DNA of 64,000 nucleotides from Carnegiea gigantea (taxonomy: Eukaryota > Streptophyta > Magnoliopsida > Caryophyllales > Cactaceae), in contig JAKOGI010000001.1 of NCBI GenBank assembly GCA_029747015.1, forward strand, positions 806,001 to 870,000, written 5' to 3'. The notes under the pieces were generated by a model. That model worked only from the letters and a program-made list of their open reading frames with translations. It was not told the origin of the DNA and ran no database searches. Positions 36,201 to 48,700 of the stretch are shown here, one piece after another (position 1 is the first letter of the stretch; the number at the start of each line of letters is the position of its first letter). The translations under genes and the position numbers were made by a program.

Positions 36201-38137
36201 AGAGCTAACAGAAAAATTGCAAATTTATAAGAGTAATTAATGGATAATAAGTAGCTAGATGTCCAGAGGGCATGTAATTTTGACAGATATGTTCTCTTCT
36301 ACTCTCAAGTGATCAACCTAATTAATTATAGCATTCAATGATGATAAACTGATGTTGGAGTTCAGGAGAAAAATGAACTTCAATCCAGCGTATTCTAAGA
36401 CAAAGTCATAAACAATAGTTAAAAATCTAAACTTCAACCCTTCTGTTTAGAGGTGTCGGGTGCGCCTATTCTTAAAAAATATAAACTACTTTCTTAATTT
36501 GTATAGCTGTCCTTTCGTCAAATTCAAAAAAGAGAATTCAAGTCATTAAGTTTCAATCCGATGTACACCAAAATACAGCCATAAACTATGTGAGTAAAGA
36601 TAATATAACTGAGAAATTGATGTCTCTCTCGTTTCAAAAGAGAAACAAGACAAAAAAAAATAAGAAGTGATTAAATCTTGTGGGTGTGAGGTTCAAAATA
36701 AAGGGCACCCACCATGATGATGATTAGGGCAAAATTTTCCAAGGGAAAAAGATAGAGATTCCTCAAACGAGGTAATAATGAAGTGAAGTTAGATAAAAAC
36801 AATTAAATTGTAGTGGAAGATGACAAGGGCATATGAACCTAAACGTCCCATTTGGGTTGGCTCATCGGGTAATTAATTAGCTCGGAAATTAAAACTAGAC
36901 AGTTAGACCGCTATAAAGCTAACTTTCAGTACAAGTTTTGGCCCCAACTTTCCACTTTATATCTGAAAAGTTATTTTTCCCTCTTCTTTTAACTTGGCCC
37001 TTTTCTTTTATCTCTGTTTAATTTCTGGTTTTTTCTTCGTGTCGTTTTGTTGGATTTGATCATGTAATTACAAAGCTGCATGCATTATTAAGGGCTACCC
37101 TACGCACAGACAGAAACACCAAAAGGGAGGGGGGAAGAATTGAAAAGGTGTCGTTTTCCTACTCTCATTTAATCAAGACATTTCTTTTAAAGAATAATAT
37201 GGGTGATTGAATATTGTCATCATTACTTCTTTTTTTTTTTTCCGATCCTTAAGAGTAATAAAATACAAGACAAATAGAATTACAACATACAGGGTAAGAT
37301 AAAATTGAACCTGAGATCTAATATATTATACATATCCAATCCATTAGGCTAAAGCATAATCAGGCAAAGCGCATCAACTTTTCCTAGCTCTCTCCTTATC
37401 GAAAAATATACGTATACCTTTCATTATGCAGATGTTTGGATTAAGATAAGTTTCGAAAAAGCCCCAATCATTTTCTTGTATGGCTTAGTTCCCAAATTTC
37501 TTGGTTTTCTCGAAGAATATTTGGGAGACATTGCCCTTTAATTATCTACTATTGTTATCATTACCTGTCCCTTTATTATTACCTCAGTTAAAACTACAAG
37601 CACCTAAACAGTCGGATGTCTCTTTTCACCAATGCGTCTTTCCTATGAAGATTGAGAAATAATAACGTTACTATGAGCCTAGGGGAACTCAGTCTCGTAA
37701 GAAATTTAATTTTGTGGATTATCAAGTTTTAGCAAAGGTTATGAATTTTCAAACTTTGCCTTATAGCATTGTTCTTGCGAAGGCATTTTAATTTAATGAA
37801 TTTACATATGTTTGAAGGAGGAGTTGTAAAAGAAGAAAGGACCATGTAACATTTCACTGTGATTTGGATGATTTTCATTACACCAAGCTACCATCCATTT
37901 ACAAGGTTCAAGATAATTTGAGGTGTTTGGGTTTGATCACTGCAATGGTCGGGGTTTGATCATTTATGAGTACGTGTTTGTTAATTTTTCTTAGTGTGTG
38001 TACTCTTTACCCTTACATGTGAACTGTACATTTGGTAATTTCTTGAGATGAATATATACATACTTAAACAAAATGATCTATAAATATATGTATCAAATTT
38101 TTATAGTCAATGATGATTAGGTAAATTACTTGGATTT
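33231..38137. other. Intergenic, AT-rich, no supported gene
   Basis: Only short frames are present. A CA/TA run lies at about 36003-36034. A short piece at about 35430-35470 (ETYVNRDGSWV) resembles a Transposase_24 motif but is too short to call. Confidence 0.5.
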
Positions 38138-38151
38138 TATATATATATATA

Positions 38152-38207
<56 letters not shown>

Positions 38208-38239
38208 ATATATATATATATATATATATATTATGTACG

Positions 38240-38294
<55 letters not shown>

Positions 38295-38325
38295 ATATAC
38301 ACACACAAACATATATATATAGATA
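38138..38325. repeat. Compound TA/GT/CA microsatellite
   Basis: TA repeats run from about 38138 to 38270, then GT units (about 38272-38293) and a short CA stretch. Apparent frames on both strands are repeat translations. Confidence 0.95.
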
Positions 38326-38889
38326 TAAAAGTTGAAAATATTTCCACTATATATTTTCGTGTGTTAAGTCCAACATACATTTTGTAAACCATTACTCAAC
38401 CAAATGATATCACAAAATAATAAAATTAGAAATGACCAATATAAAAGAGCATATAAATTTATTATGTTCAGTCTCTTGAATCACCAATATAAGTTGATCT
38501 AAGTTGTTTGGCACTTACTCATCACTTCTAAATAATATGCCCTTGGTTTGAATCTTATGGATGAATAAAACATGCATATGATTGGACTCTAATCAATAGA
38601 GAATAAGATTCTCTCCTCTTGTTGGGGGGGGGTCACTAGGAGAATAAGTTTCTCTACGTTTACATTTAATATCAAACCAATCGCGCCCCCCTGCCAAAAA
38701 GAAAAATCCAACCACAAAAAACGGTTACAATCAGTGGCGGATCTAGATATATAGAATATAGATATCCATCTATTAAACTACTTATCTATGCATTTGTTAT
38801 ATCATACAATCGATTGTACAGATGCAATTGTACAGCTGAATTTTGGCTCTTTAAAAATACCATATAGCTCACTAAAATATGCTACTGTG

Positions 38890-39375
38890 CACCCAATTTC
38901 GCTCACTAAAAATAATGTATAGCTTACCAAAGTATTTTAGTGAATTGAGACATGGTTTTAATGAGCTAATACATATTTTTAGTAAGTAGATAGACCAAAA
39001 CTAATGCATCTTATGTACCCAAATTTTACTTAGCAAAAATACTATATAACTTATTAAAAATGTGATATTATATTAAAAAAAATGTTATTGTGCATCTAGA
39101 TCTCACTAAACCATATTATAGTTGTCTATATTTTTTTAGTAAGTTATGATATTTATTTAATGAGTTATTATATCATACAACTGCTTGTACAATTATCAGC
39201 TCACTAAAAATGATGTATATCTCACTACAATATTTTAGTGAGCTGAGATATAGTTTTAGTGAGTAGATAGATCAAAACCAATGCATCTTATGTGCTCTAG
39301 GTTTCACTTAGTAAAAATACTATATAACTTATTAAAATGTGCTGTTGTACTAAAAAAAATGCTATTGTGTGAAAA
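38890..39375 (+). repeat. Diverged tandem duplication, about 295-bp period
   Basis: CTCACTAAAAATAATGTATA at about 38901 returns as CTCACTAAAAATGATGTATA at about 39201. It is followed by matching TATTTTAGTGA and CCAATGCATCTTATGT blocks in both copies. TAGTGAG/CTCACTA motifs recur. Flanking CAGTGGCGGATCTAG (about 38733) resembles a transposon end, but no partner end was found. Confidence 0.6.
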
Positions 39376-42300
39376 AAAGTAAATAATAAGTATTTGCTAA
39401 TTGGTCTTCTCCACATTTGCCTATACAAAAGAAAAAGAGAAAAAAGAAAGAAAAATAAATAAGTTATAAAATTAAGGGACAATGAACTACGAAATAGAAA
39501 ATAAGACAAAAAGAAGGAAATATTTTTTTTAACAAATATAAATTCTTTTAATGTGAAAAAAAATAAAGGATGAAAAGGATGAACATATTATATCAAACTT
39601 CCAAGTAAATAATGTGTAAAAAAAAGTGGACAAACTGAACCCAAAAAAAAATAATTATGCAAACTAAAACAAAGGAGAAATATGCCTATAATTTTGGGCC
39701 CAGGTGGACAAATAAGATGTCCACCTGATTGCACACAATAATTTGCACTATTTATGAGTATCCGTATATATCAATCTAACCTCCTTCAAAATATAACTTA
39801 TTATTATTATTTTTAGACTAAAGGTGTCCACGAAACTCCGACATTTCACATAAATACACCACTAATGCCGGATCCTTTTTGGCATGCATATGTTGTAAAT
39901 TATGGAATTCTTTTCGAATGTTATATCTTTACAGTTATAAGGGCTCCGAGTGAACATGCTTAGAAAGCATTTGTTTGTTGCTTGTTTAGCCATATTTGAT
40001 TCTCTAGAGGAGAGAATGAGAGATACGCATGTGGCTCGTTAAGCTTACATATTCCCATTTGAATTATTCAGTGAGCCTCGCCTGTCGGTGTAAGACCGCG
40101 ATCATAGTAGTCCATAGATCATAGGACAAGCACACCTATCTGATCTAATCTGAATAAGCTCGATATCATATACTTGGACGTACATGTTCTTAAAAGACAC
40201 GTCAGAAATAAATACTAAAAATTAAAATATATGATAACTACACCCAAAATTATATATATAAATAAAATGTGAGAGTACGTATCTTCGAGTGTACTTAATA
40301 ATTTGTCCTCATCCGAATCTAACCACAAATAAATCTCAATATAGTGAACTCACGGTGGTTTGACATGTGGATGCTCTAAATGATAATTTACATGTGTCGA
40401 TGGTAGATTACGAGCATTTAATGCATTTTTATTGATTAATTGCACATTGATACTTTATTAATACTAGTTAGTTAATTAGAACACGTTATAATTGATAGTG
40501 AAGAATTGTTAGATTGGTAGATTTGTTTTTAAATTCATTGGATTCAATTCGACAAAAATAAACCATATACTTCAAGTTGCATTAGTTAATAATGGAGTAC
40601 AGGGATATGTGAAATTTTTTATATCAATTGGGTTAAAGACAAATAGTTATACATACAAGTTCAAATGAGATTTCAATTTAAAGTCAATTGGCAATAAGTG
40701 AAGTAACTCATAAGTTTATACACATGCTCAAACCCTTTAATTTATCAATGTGGCCTAGAACAACACTCGCTTTTATACTCCAATACAACCCTTCACGTAT
40801 GGACTACTAATAAAGCCCAACACGTGCACACAATTTTAATTGAGCAACCCGCTCTAATACTATGTTAAATTTTTTTATCAATTAGATCATAAATAAAGAG
40901 TCATAAATTACAATAATATTCCTATACTGTTGATTTATTAAACATATGTTTTTAAAGTTTTCTTGATAATCCTCACTCATATTGTCGTATGCTGTTGATA
41001 TATTTTACAATAATGTACATACGAAGCTGTCCAAGTAAAAATAAAAATAAAAAATTACCGAAATACATAACATAAATCCACACAATGCATGGAGTGTAAT
41101 GCTAGATTTGGCGAAAATTCGATATATAATATAATTATTCCCAAACAAAAGACAAAGTCATCCACTTGCAAATGCCAGGATAAAGCGAGAATTTGGAGAT
41201 AAGGATCAAGTACAAGTTAAACAGTGGTTGATCCAAGAGAGCATCACAGTTATACGAATGATTGGTTTCTTCAATTTTACTAATTAAATTTAATCAATCT
41301 TGTATGAAACCATTTCAGATAAGATATATTATAAAAAGGGTATTTTTTATAGTGACTTTTAATAATAACTGTGGTGACTAATAATATACTTAGAAAAGAC
41401 TGTAATAAAAGTCAGTATTAGACGAATTATTGGTCATCTTTGGATTAAAAAATAACTCAAATATACATTATTAGTTGGTACAAAATTTCAAAAAAACCAA
41501 CCCGAATGAAATCCATCTCACATTAACTTTTATATAGGATGATCTCGTCCAAAAATTTGTAAACTTTCTTAATCAGTACTAGAAAACAGAGGAAAAGTTG
41601 TGACCATGAGGAAGAAAAAGGGAAAGAGCAGAGGTCACAGGAAAGGGAGGGAACAAAAGGAAAAGAAAAAGTGATGGATTGAAAGTAACCAAAGCATGAC
41701 AGGGAATCTAGGGGCTGAGAAAACAATAGCAATCGGGTTTGAATAAAATCAAAGCTTGGCTTTGAACTTGATTGAGAATAACCTGTCTGCTTCGTTCATT
41801 AATTACGTCTCTTTTTCATCCCATTCCCAATGGTGCTTATTGATTACTGATTAGGCTCTCAAACTGCATTTTAGGCATAGAAACATACCTAAAGGTGTAT
41901 GAACCTCATCTTATTTTCACGTTCCTACAGACTTACGGCCTTCGAAGAATCCCCTAAAAAAAAAAAAAGGAGATATGCATGGGTCTATCTTTTTTTTTCC
42001 CCCGGGGGGGCTCTGATGAAATTAACTATAGTTATTAATGGTAATTGATTATTGCTCATACTCGAAGACAATGCGATAAACATTCAAAACATATGGTAAA
42101 AAGATGATTATAAAATTGTTCATTGATCTATGGTAAATTCTACTAGCTCTTGCTATGAAGTTAAAATGATATATTGATGAGTGATGAAATGCCTTAATCA
42201 AAATGCTGCTGATAAGTGTTTCATGAATTTATGAATTAAGTTGTTTGTTGATTACCCCAAACCCAAAACAAAAACAAAAACAGAAAAAGGGGAGGAAAAA

Positions 42301-42711
42301 GCAGAAGGAAGGATGTAAAAGGACCAAAGTTTCTCTTTAGCTTGTAAAATTGTATGGCCAGTCGTCAATGTCTTTTAGTTGCAAATGGGAAGAATGAACC
42401 AACTCAAGCAGCATGGGCCATGTTCCGGCCCAGAGTTGGCCCATTATGCCCACATGCGCACGCATGGGAGGGGCTTTGGCCCAGTGGTGAAGAGTTTCCC
42501 ACCAACCTTGTAGACATGTCCATCCACTTTGCAACCAAACCACTCCTACATAAATAAAATAAATAAAATTCTTTGAAGCATGTCTAAAGTCTAAAAACAC
42601 CAATACCAGTATAATTAGCAAAAAGATAGTAAAATTTAAAGATATCTAATCGAGGAGACTGATACATAGTTTCTAAAATTTCTTATTAAAAAAAGGGACC
42701 AAATTCATGAT
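39376..42711. other. Intergenic, no supported gene
   Basis: This is AT-rich DNA. Open frames at about 41523-41732 and 42337-42621 show no family features. A T-C-G homopolymer junction is at about 41990-42008. Confidence 0.5.
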
Positions 42712-45143
42712 CAGACGTGGGCAATGGACCAGGCGTCCATTTGCATAAATGGACGGGCCCTAAAAAAAAGATAGAAACATGTATAAAATTTTAACTGGAC
42801 CGGGCTTTAAAAGGGCTACCCATTAATTAAGCACAATGGGTTGAGATTGTGCCGGGATGCGGGACATTTCTGTGACACCCGAAATGGTCGAAATGTTTTA
42901 CTCGTTGTCTCTCTCTTTCGCTCTCTCTCTCTCTCTCTAACTCTCTCTCTCTCTTTGCCTCGACCTAAACCCTAGTCACTCTCCATCGCTCCATTTATGG
43001 GTAATCTTCAGAAGATTGAAGCCTGAAGCTTTGTCTCTCCTCTCCGCCTCTCTCTCCCCTCTGTCCTTCCAGGTACCTCTCCTTTCTCATTCTCTCTCGT
43101 CTTTTTTGGTGCTCATTCTCTTTCTCTTTCTCTGTCTTTTGGGTGTAGGGGATCTTCAACTGTACGCAATTGTAGAAATTAGCAACACGGGTAACCAAAA
43201 AAAATAAACCTTTTAGATATGGGTTTTCTCCATATTCTCTACATATGACTCTGCTGAGCGTATAAAATGAACAACAATGGATCAATTTGCTAAGTTACTC
43301 CTAACGAATATGCTTATAAAGTATAGTGGTTTAATCTATTTTTCTGCATATGACTCTGTTGTCTGGATGTGAAGAGTCAGTGGTTTCTTTGATTATTTGA
43401 GCCCTTGAATGAAGTGGGTTTTTGTGCATTTTTAACTTGGTTGATGCTGAGAAAATGTATGCATTTTTAACTTGGAAGTTCTGGAGTCAAACTATAGGTT
43501 CTAAATTAGGTCATTGAGCAAATTTCAGCTGCTCTATTTCATCTTTGTTTGGTTGATCTATGAAACTCCAAATTAGTAAAGAATACTACAAGTCTGTCAG
43601 GATTTTCTAGCTCATGCAGACCATTGGCTGTAACTGGGCAAATTTGTCAAAAACTGATGTTCTTAAAAATAGTTAATTAAGTCACAATGGAGAGGTGCTT
43701 TTTGCGTTGGCATTATTGAATTTGGTGATGAAGCTGGAGAGATTTGGTATTATTGTGACCTCAAAGGTTGAAAGTGTGATGCTATTTCTTTCTTCCGTCT
43801 TCAGTTTTTGTTGAAAGCGTTGCTTAGGCATCATCTCCTTTCCTGTTTCTCTGTCTTGATTTTGAATGGAGCTCAACTTTGCATAAACCAAAAGGAAGTT
43901 AGTCATTTTCTTTTTATGGATAATCAAACTTATATCATTCAGTGTACTTATTTGTTAAGGAAGTGATATGGAAAGTGAAGCAACAACCTCTTCAGTGCAA
44001 CCCGAAAATGGATATAGTGTGACTTCGAATTTGTATTTTAAGGGCGCATGGAGGGTCCATCGTTGTTTGCTCGAGGCCACTCAGGGTCCTTATGGATTTT
44101 TAACGGACATGGGAAATAGGATGTTTGGGAAGTTTGACAAGTATTGGTTATAACCTATATTTATCGTGTGCTATCATTCTTGATCCTAGATGCAAGGTTA
44201 AATTTGTTGAGTATTGTTTCAGTAAACTGTTTGCCCCTGATGAAGCCATAGAACGGGTGGATAATGTATTGGATACTTTACGTTTCCTATATGATGAGTA
44301 CAAGTTACGTTCTACCTCAACTTCACCAATTGTCAGCTCTTCTCCTATTGTAAGTGGTTCTGGGGATTATTATTTTGATGATTATAATAGTCTTAGTGGT
44401 AGAAGATCAAGACCACAAGTAGGGAGATCACAACTTGACTTGTATTTGGAGGAGCCGACCCTTGAGTTAAATATGGAGTTAGATGTTTTAAAGTTTTGGC
44501 ATGGAAGTTTCATGAGATACCCAAAACTTTCTAAGTACTATAGCCTCAGAATATGCATTTAGTCTTGGTGGCAAAACCATCTCCCCCACTCGTATGATTC
44601 TAATTCAGACAAGTAGCGTATCAGGATGAGGAGGACATACAAGTCTTTTCTTTTAGGTAATTAGTTCTTTTGATTATTATAATAGATTATACTTACAGCT
44701 AGATTATACTTGTGACCGACACTTATATGATGCTAATATTTTCATATGAAATTCAAGTGCAAGACTTTCTACTTCGTGGTTTCGTGATCAAATTTGGACT
44801 TTATCACTCGGTGGAATTGGTTTCAGAAATTATCTTTAATTTGGAATGACTACGTGGTGTACTTTGAATTTGGGCTTATTGTAATTTGGATTATCTTAGT
44901 TATATATTTTCTAACTTTAAATTTGAGCTAGTTTAGCGTGGTTGGAAAATTACAAGGACATCAGTTGGTAAATTAACTCATCAAAAAATTTTCTTATGTG
45001 GTAATGGGCGAGTCATGAACGGGCCGAATTCATTTGACTCGTAACCCAGGCCGGTCCTTCAACAAATGTGCTGGGCCCAACTCGGCCCGTTCAGTCAATG
45101 GGCTGGTCCAGTTCGGCCCAACCCAATCCGTTGTCCACCCGTA
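42712..45143 (+). mobile_element. hAT transposon with decayed transposase
   Basis: The left end is CAGACGTGGGCAATGG and the right end, reversed, is TACGGGTGGACAACGG; both approximate the hAT pattern CAGGGGTGGGCAA. Putative 8-mers on each side match at only 5 of 8, so exact ends are uncertain. A CT-rich leader (42895-43080) precedes a transposase remnant on the plus strand (43968-44640). GGGCC/GGCCC-rich termini fit the family. Confidence 0.65.
43968..44640 (+). pseudogene. hAT transposase C-terminal remnant (RICESLEEPER/DAYSLEEPER-like)
   Basis: TSNLYFKGAWRVHRCLLE then NRMFGKFDKYW are followed, after a frame change near 44150, by YNLYLSCAIILDPRCKVKFV. LDLYLEEPTLELNMELDVLK and FWHGSFMRYPKLSKY mark the hAT dimerisation domain. 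After another break near 44545 comes TIASEYAFSLGGKTISPTRM. The order matches plant hAT transposases of the BED-finger RICESLEEPER type, but the BED finger and most of the catalytic core are missing. At least two frameshift or deletion events make it a pseudogene. Confidence 0.85.
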
Positions 45144-45739
45144 CCCATCATGGATGCAAAAAATTTATTTTCACAAACTTGAACTATTTAATTCAGCTGT
45201 GATCCTTTAAGATGTTGTTTAAAATAAAAGGTACAATAAACTTGAAATTGCATAAGTTGAGTGTAGATTAGTTAGTCCAATTGATAAAATCTTTGACAAT
45301 TAATATTAGAAATCGACATTCAAATCCCATGGAGATTAGGCTTCGTGTGAGCCTTTGCACAAAAATTAAAAGAAGGGAACCAAAAAAAGGGCCAAATTGA
45401 CACCAATAATCTGAAATTGGGAGCATTGACGTGTAAATAATTTGACATGAAAAAATCATAACAATCAGTCTAACTTTTAACCTTACTTTTTATAAATAAT
45501 TTAATATAAAAAAATTTATATCAGAATATAATTAAGTCAAATCTATTCAAACTCTTTGCTAATATATTTACAAAAAAATTAGATCGAAAGTCAAATTATA
45601 CACTATAATTTTTTTCGTATCAGACCCTCAACAATTCATAAAACCCCCCCAAAACCAAAGGTCGGTCGAGACTCGAGAAGACCTGTGACTCGAGCCATTC
45701 ACTGAATTCAGGGCAAGGGATAACGGAACGGGAGAAACA
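45144..45739. other. Spacer and probable MAP promoter/leader
   Basis: This AT-rich sequence becomes more balanced after about 45640, just before the ATG at 45740. It should contain the aminopeptidase gene promoter by position. No element was assigned. Confidence 0.45.
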
Positions 45740-48700
45740 ATGGCGGCTGCTTCTGCTGCTCTACCCTCTCGTGTCTTCTCCTCTTTCCCCCATTCTTCTC
45801 AAACGCCTCTTCACCTTCATCGCCTTTTCAGATTTCGCCCAGGTTCCCCCCGCTCTCTATCTCTCATATCTTTGGTCAATCATTTGAAATTTTACTTGAA
45901 TAAAACAATTCAACTGTGCCCATATTCCACAATTTCACCTTTCCCTGCTTGCTGTTAGTGGTAGTGTTAGTGCTAGCAGTAGTGGTAGGGTTCTTGAAAC
46001 TGAAAAATTGGTGATTCGTTCAGTGGGTTACTTTGTCCACAAAGATACATGGGCATCTTACAAACTCCAGTATCGGTACTGGGTCAAGCCAAGATTGTGC
46101 GATTGTTAAGTTGTAGGTTGGATGAAATTTGAGCATGTGGGAGTCTCAATTCTTGGTTCTTGTGGATGAGATTATGTATTGTCTATATAGAGATTCAGTG
46201 GAGGAGCTTGTGACCAGCTTTTAGGTGTTTGCTGATTAGTTTTCACGTGCATCATGGCAATGGCACTTCATTTACCTTTTTTATGTGGGTTTGAAAGGTG
46301 CTATGCTATTGGATGGTTGTAGAGTAAGGTGCTATCAGCCTCTCAATACAGTAAATTTGTATTTGCTTTTGTTACTTTTCTTGGCAAACATTTTGTATTG
46401 TCTATATAGAGATTCAGAAGAGAAGATATACATGAAGGAGTGTTGCAATATTCAAGTTTGATGGAGATCAAAGGGACCTATATTGATAGGATGTGCAAGA
46501 AAGGGTCTTTTTTGTTTTTTTAAATCTTATTTATGTTGGCTCAATTTATAATAGTAAAACGGAGGAAGGCTGTTGAGAGGGTAGTATCTTTGCTTGATGA
46601 GACCTCTACTTGGAAAAGTTTTGTGCTACTTGCATGGAAGCATATAGTACTCAAGAGGTCATCTTTCGAATTATTTGAAGTCTTTATTTTTGTTTCGTTA
46701 GTTATGAATTTTAATTCATGGACTCCTGAAAATCAGGTAGACATACTTTTCTTTATCTTTGGATTGCAAATGTTGATTACTTTATTATTCACACTTGTTG
46801 GTCGTCACTGAAAAAAGTTATATGCAGTTTCTGTTTGACAGCAAGATATAGTGAGCAGGCCTTTTATGTCACTAGAAACTCTTTTTTCGGCAGGAAGAAG
46901 ACACATTTTTATGCAGTTGCCTAGAGATCTTTCTGGCTTAGCAAATATGCTGCTATTCAGTAAAAGGTGTGCATATATGTCTTCTCAAATTGTGCATTTA
47001 CCGTATGTGTTATTCCCATCTATGTGTTATTTCACCTATCGAGTTGCAGAAATACTGATCAAGTGTTGACAAGTGGACGCAAACGTCTAAGACCTGGTAA
47101 GCTGTCCCCTCCTCGCCCCGTTCCAAAGCACATACAGAGACCTCCTTATGTGAATTCTCGAGAACCTCCTGGAATTGCAAGTGGATCTGAAGTGCATGAT
47201 GAAAAGGGAATTGAGTGCATGCGAGCCTCTGGGAGGCTGGCAGCCCAAGTTCTTCAATATGCAGGAGCTTTAGTCAAGGTAACGCAGCAAGGCCCTTGAT
47301 TTTTTGAATTGTCTTGTGTAAATTTTCACTCCACCGTTTGTTGGCTCAGTTAGTGAACTAGGTGGCTTTGCTTGAGAAATGTTTATTCTCTGTTGTGTGT
47401 AGTCCTTATAGTTTTTATTCACAGCCAGGCGTAAAAACGGATGAAATTGATGAAGCAGTTCACCAAATGATTATTGACAATGGGGCATATCCTTCACCTC
47501 TTGGCTATGGTGGGTTTCCCAAGAGTGTCTGCACATCAGTCAATGAATGCATTTGCCATGGAATACCAGATTCCCGTCCACTCGAGGTTTTATCTTTAAC
47601 TGTTGGGAATTTGGATCATCTGCTTTTCTATTCAACACTAATCTGATCGTTTACAGGATGGAGATATAATTAACATTGATGTAACAGTGTACCTAAATGT
47701 AAGCCTTTCACTCTAATCTCTTTGCTGGTAATGTTCTATCAAAATCTTAGTACTTCGTAAATCCGACAACACCACCAAAGCGAACCCAGTATTCTGCCTC
47801 TTACCTGAGCAGGGTCTAGGGAGGGCAACCTTATCCCTGCAACAGAGGGGATGATTGCCAAAGTACTTTCTAAAGCGAACTTTGTGAAATTGTCCAAAGT
47901 TTAAATGATGTTTGCTTTACCTTGTTTTCGGTCTTGGAAATGGTAACGTCAACTGTCACATGACACGTTAAATGTGCCTGTTATTATAGTCTGAGCGGCT
48001 GAGCCCATGCTCAGTTTCAATTATATCTGATTGGGATTAATTTATTTGGGTATGCCCTGGTTGCTGAGATGTAGCTGATAATATATGTTTATTTCTTTGT
48101 CATAGTAATGGTCTATTGTAATTGATCATGGTCTATATATGCATGTTCTAAAGTGTCATGATTTTTATTTCTTTGAAAAGATATTGAAACCAAATATCAA
48201 ATTACTGATGTCTTGATGACCTCATCTTCTAAAGTGTCATGGTTTTAGTCCTAAATATATGTACAATACATGTCCGATTTTTATAACGAGATGTATTTCA
48301 TGGAGAACGTGCTGAATTGCTGATAATTGAAGAGGGGATGAAATGTGATGGTCTTTTTCCCAATGTAGTTCTGCTCTTAGAGAATTAAAAATGCTTTTGG
48401 CTGAAATTAACACCCCTCCCCAAAATGATGGTTAGTTGTAAGTCTGAAAAATGGTCATGCAGCACGAAAGTGGTAGAGGTTCAATGCAAGTTAGGATTCT
48501 GCATCTTCATTACCTTTTCATAATGCTTGTCCAGAGCTGTAGAACTAAAATTCTCGGCCCTTAATCGCTGTTGACATTCTTGCTGTACTGTTGTTAAATA
48601 GGGTTATCATGGGATACCTCGGCGACATTCTTTTGTGGCGAGGTCAATGATGATGCAAAAAAGTTGGTTCAGGTAATTTCATCTTCTATTTGTCATTCTC

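Noticed and set aside
38064..38387. Overlapping open frames on both strands
   Set aside because: These are TA/GT microsatellite translations with no family features.
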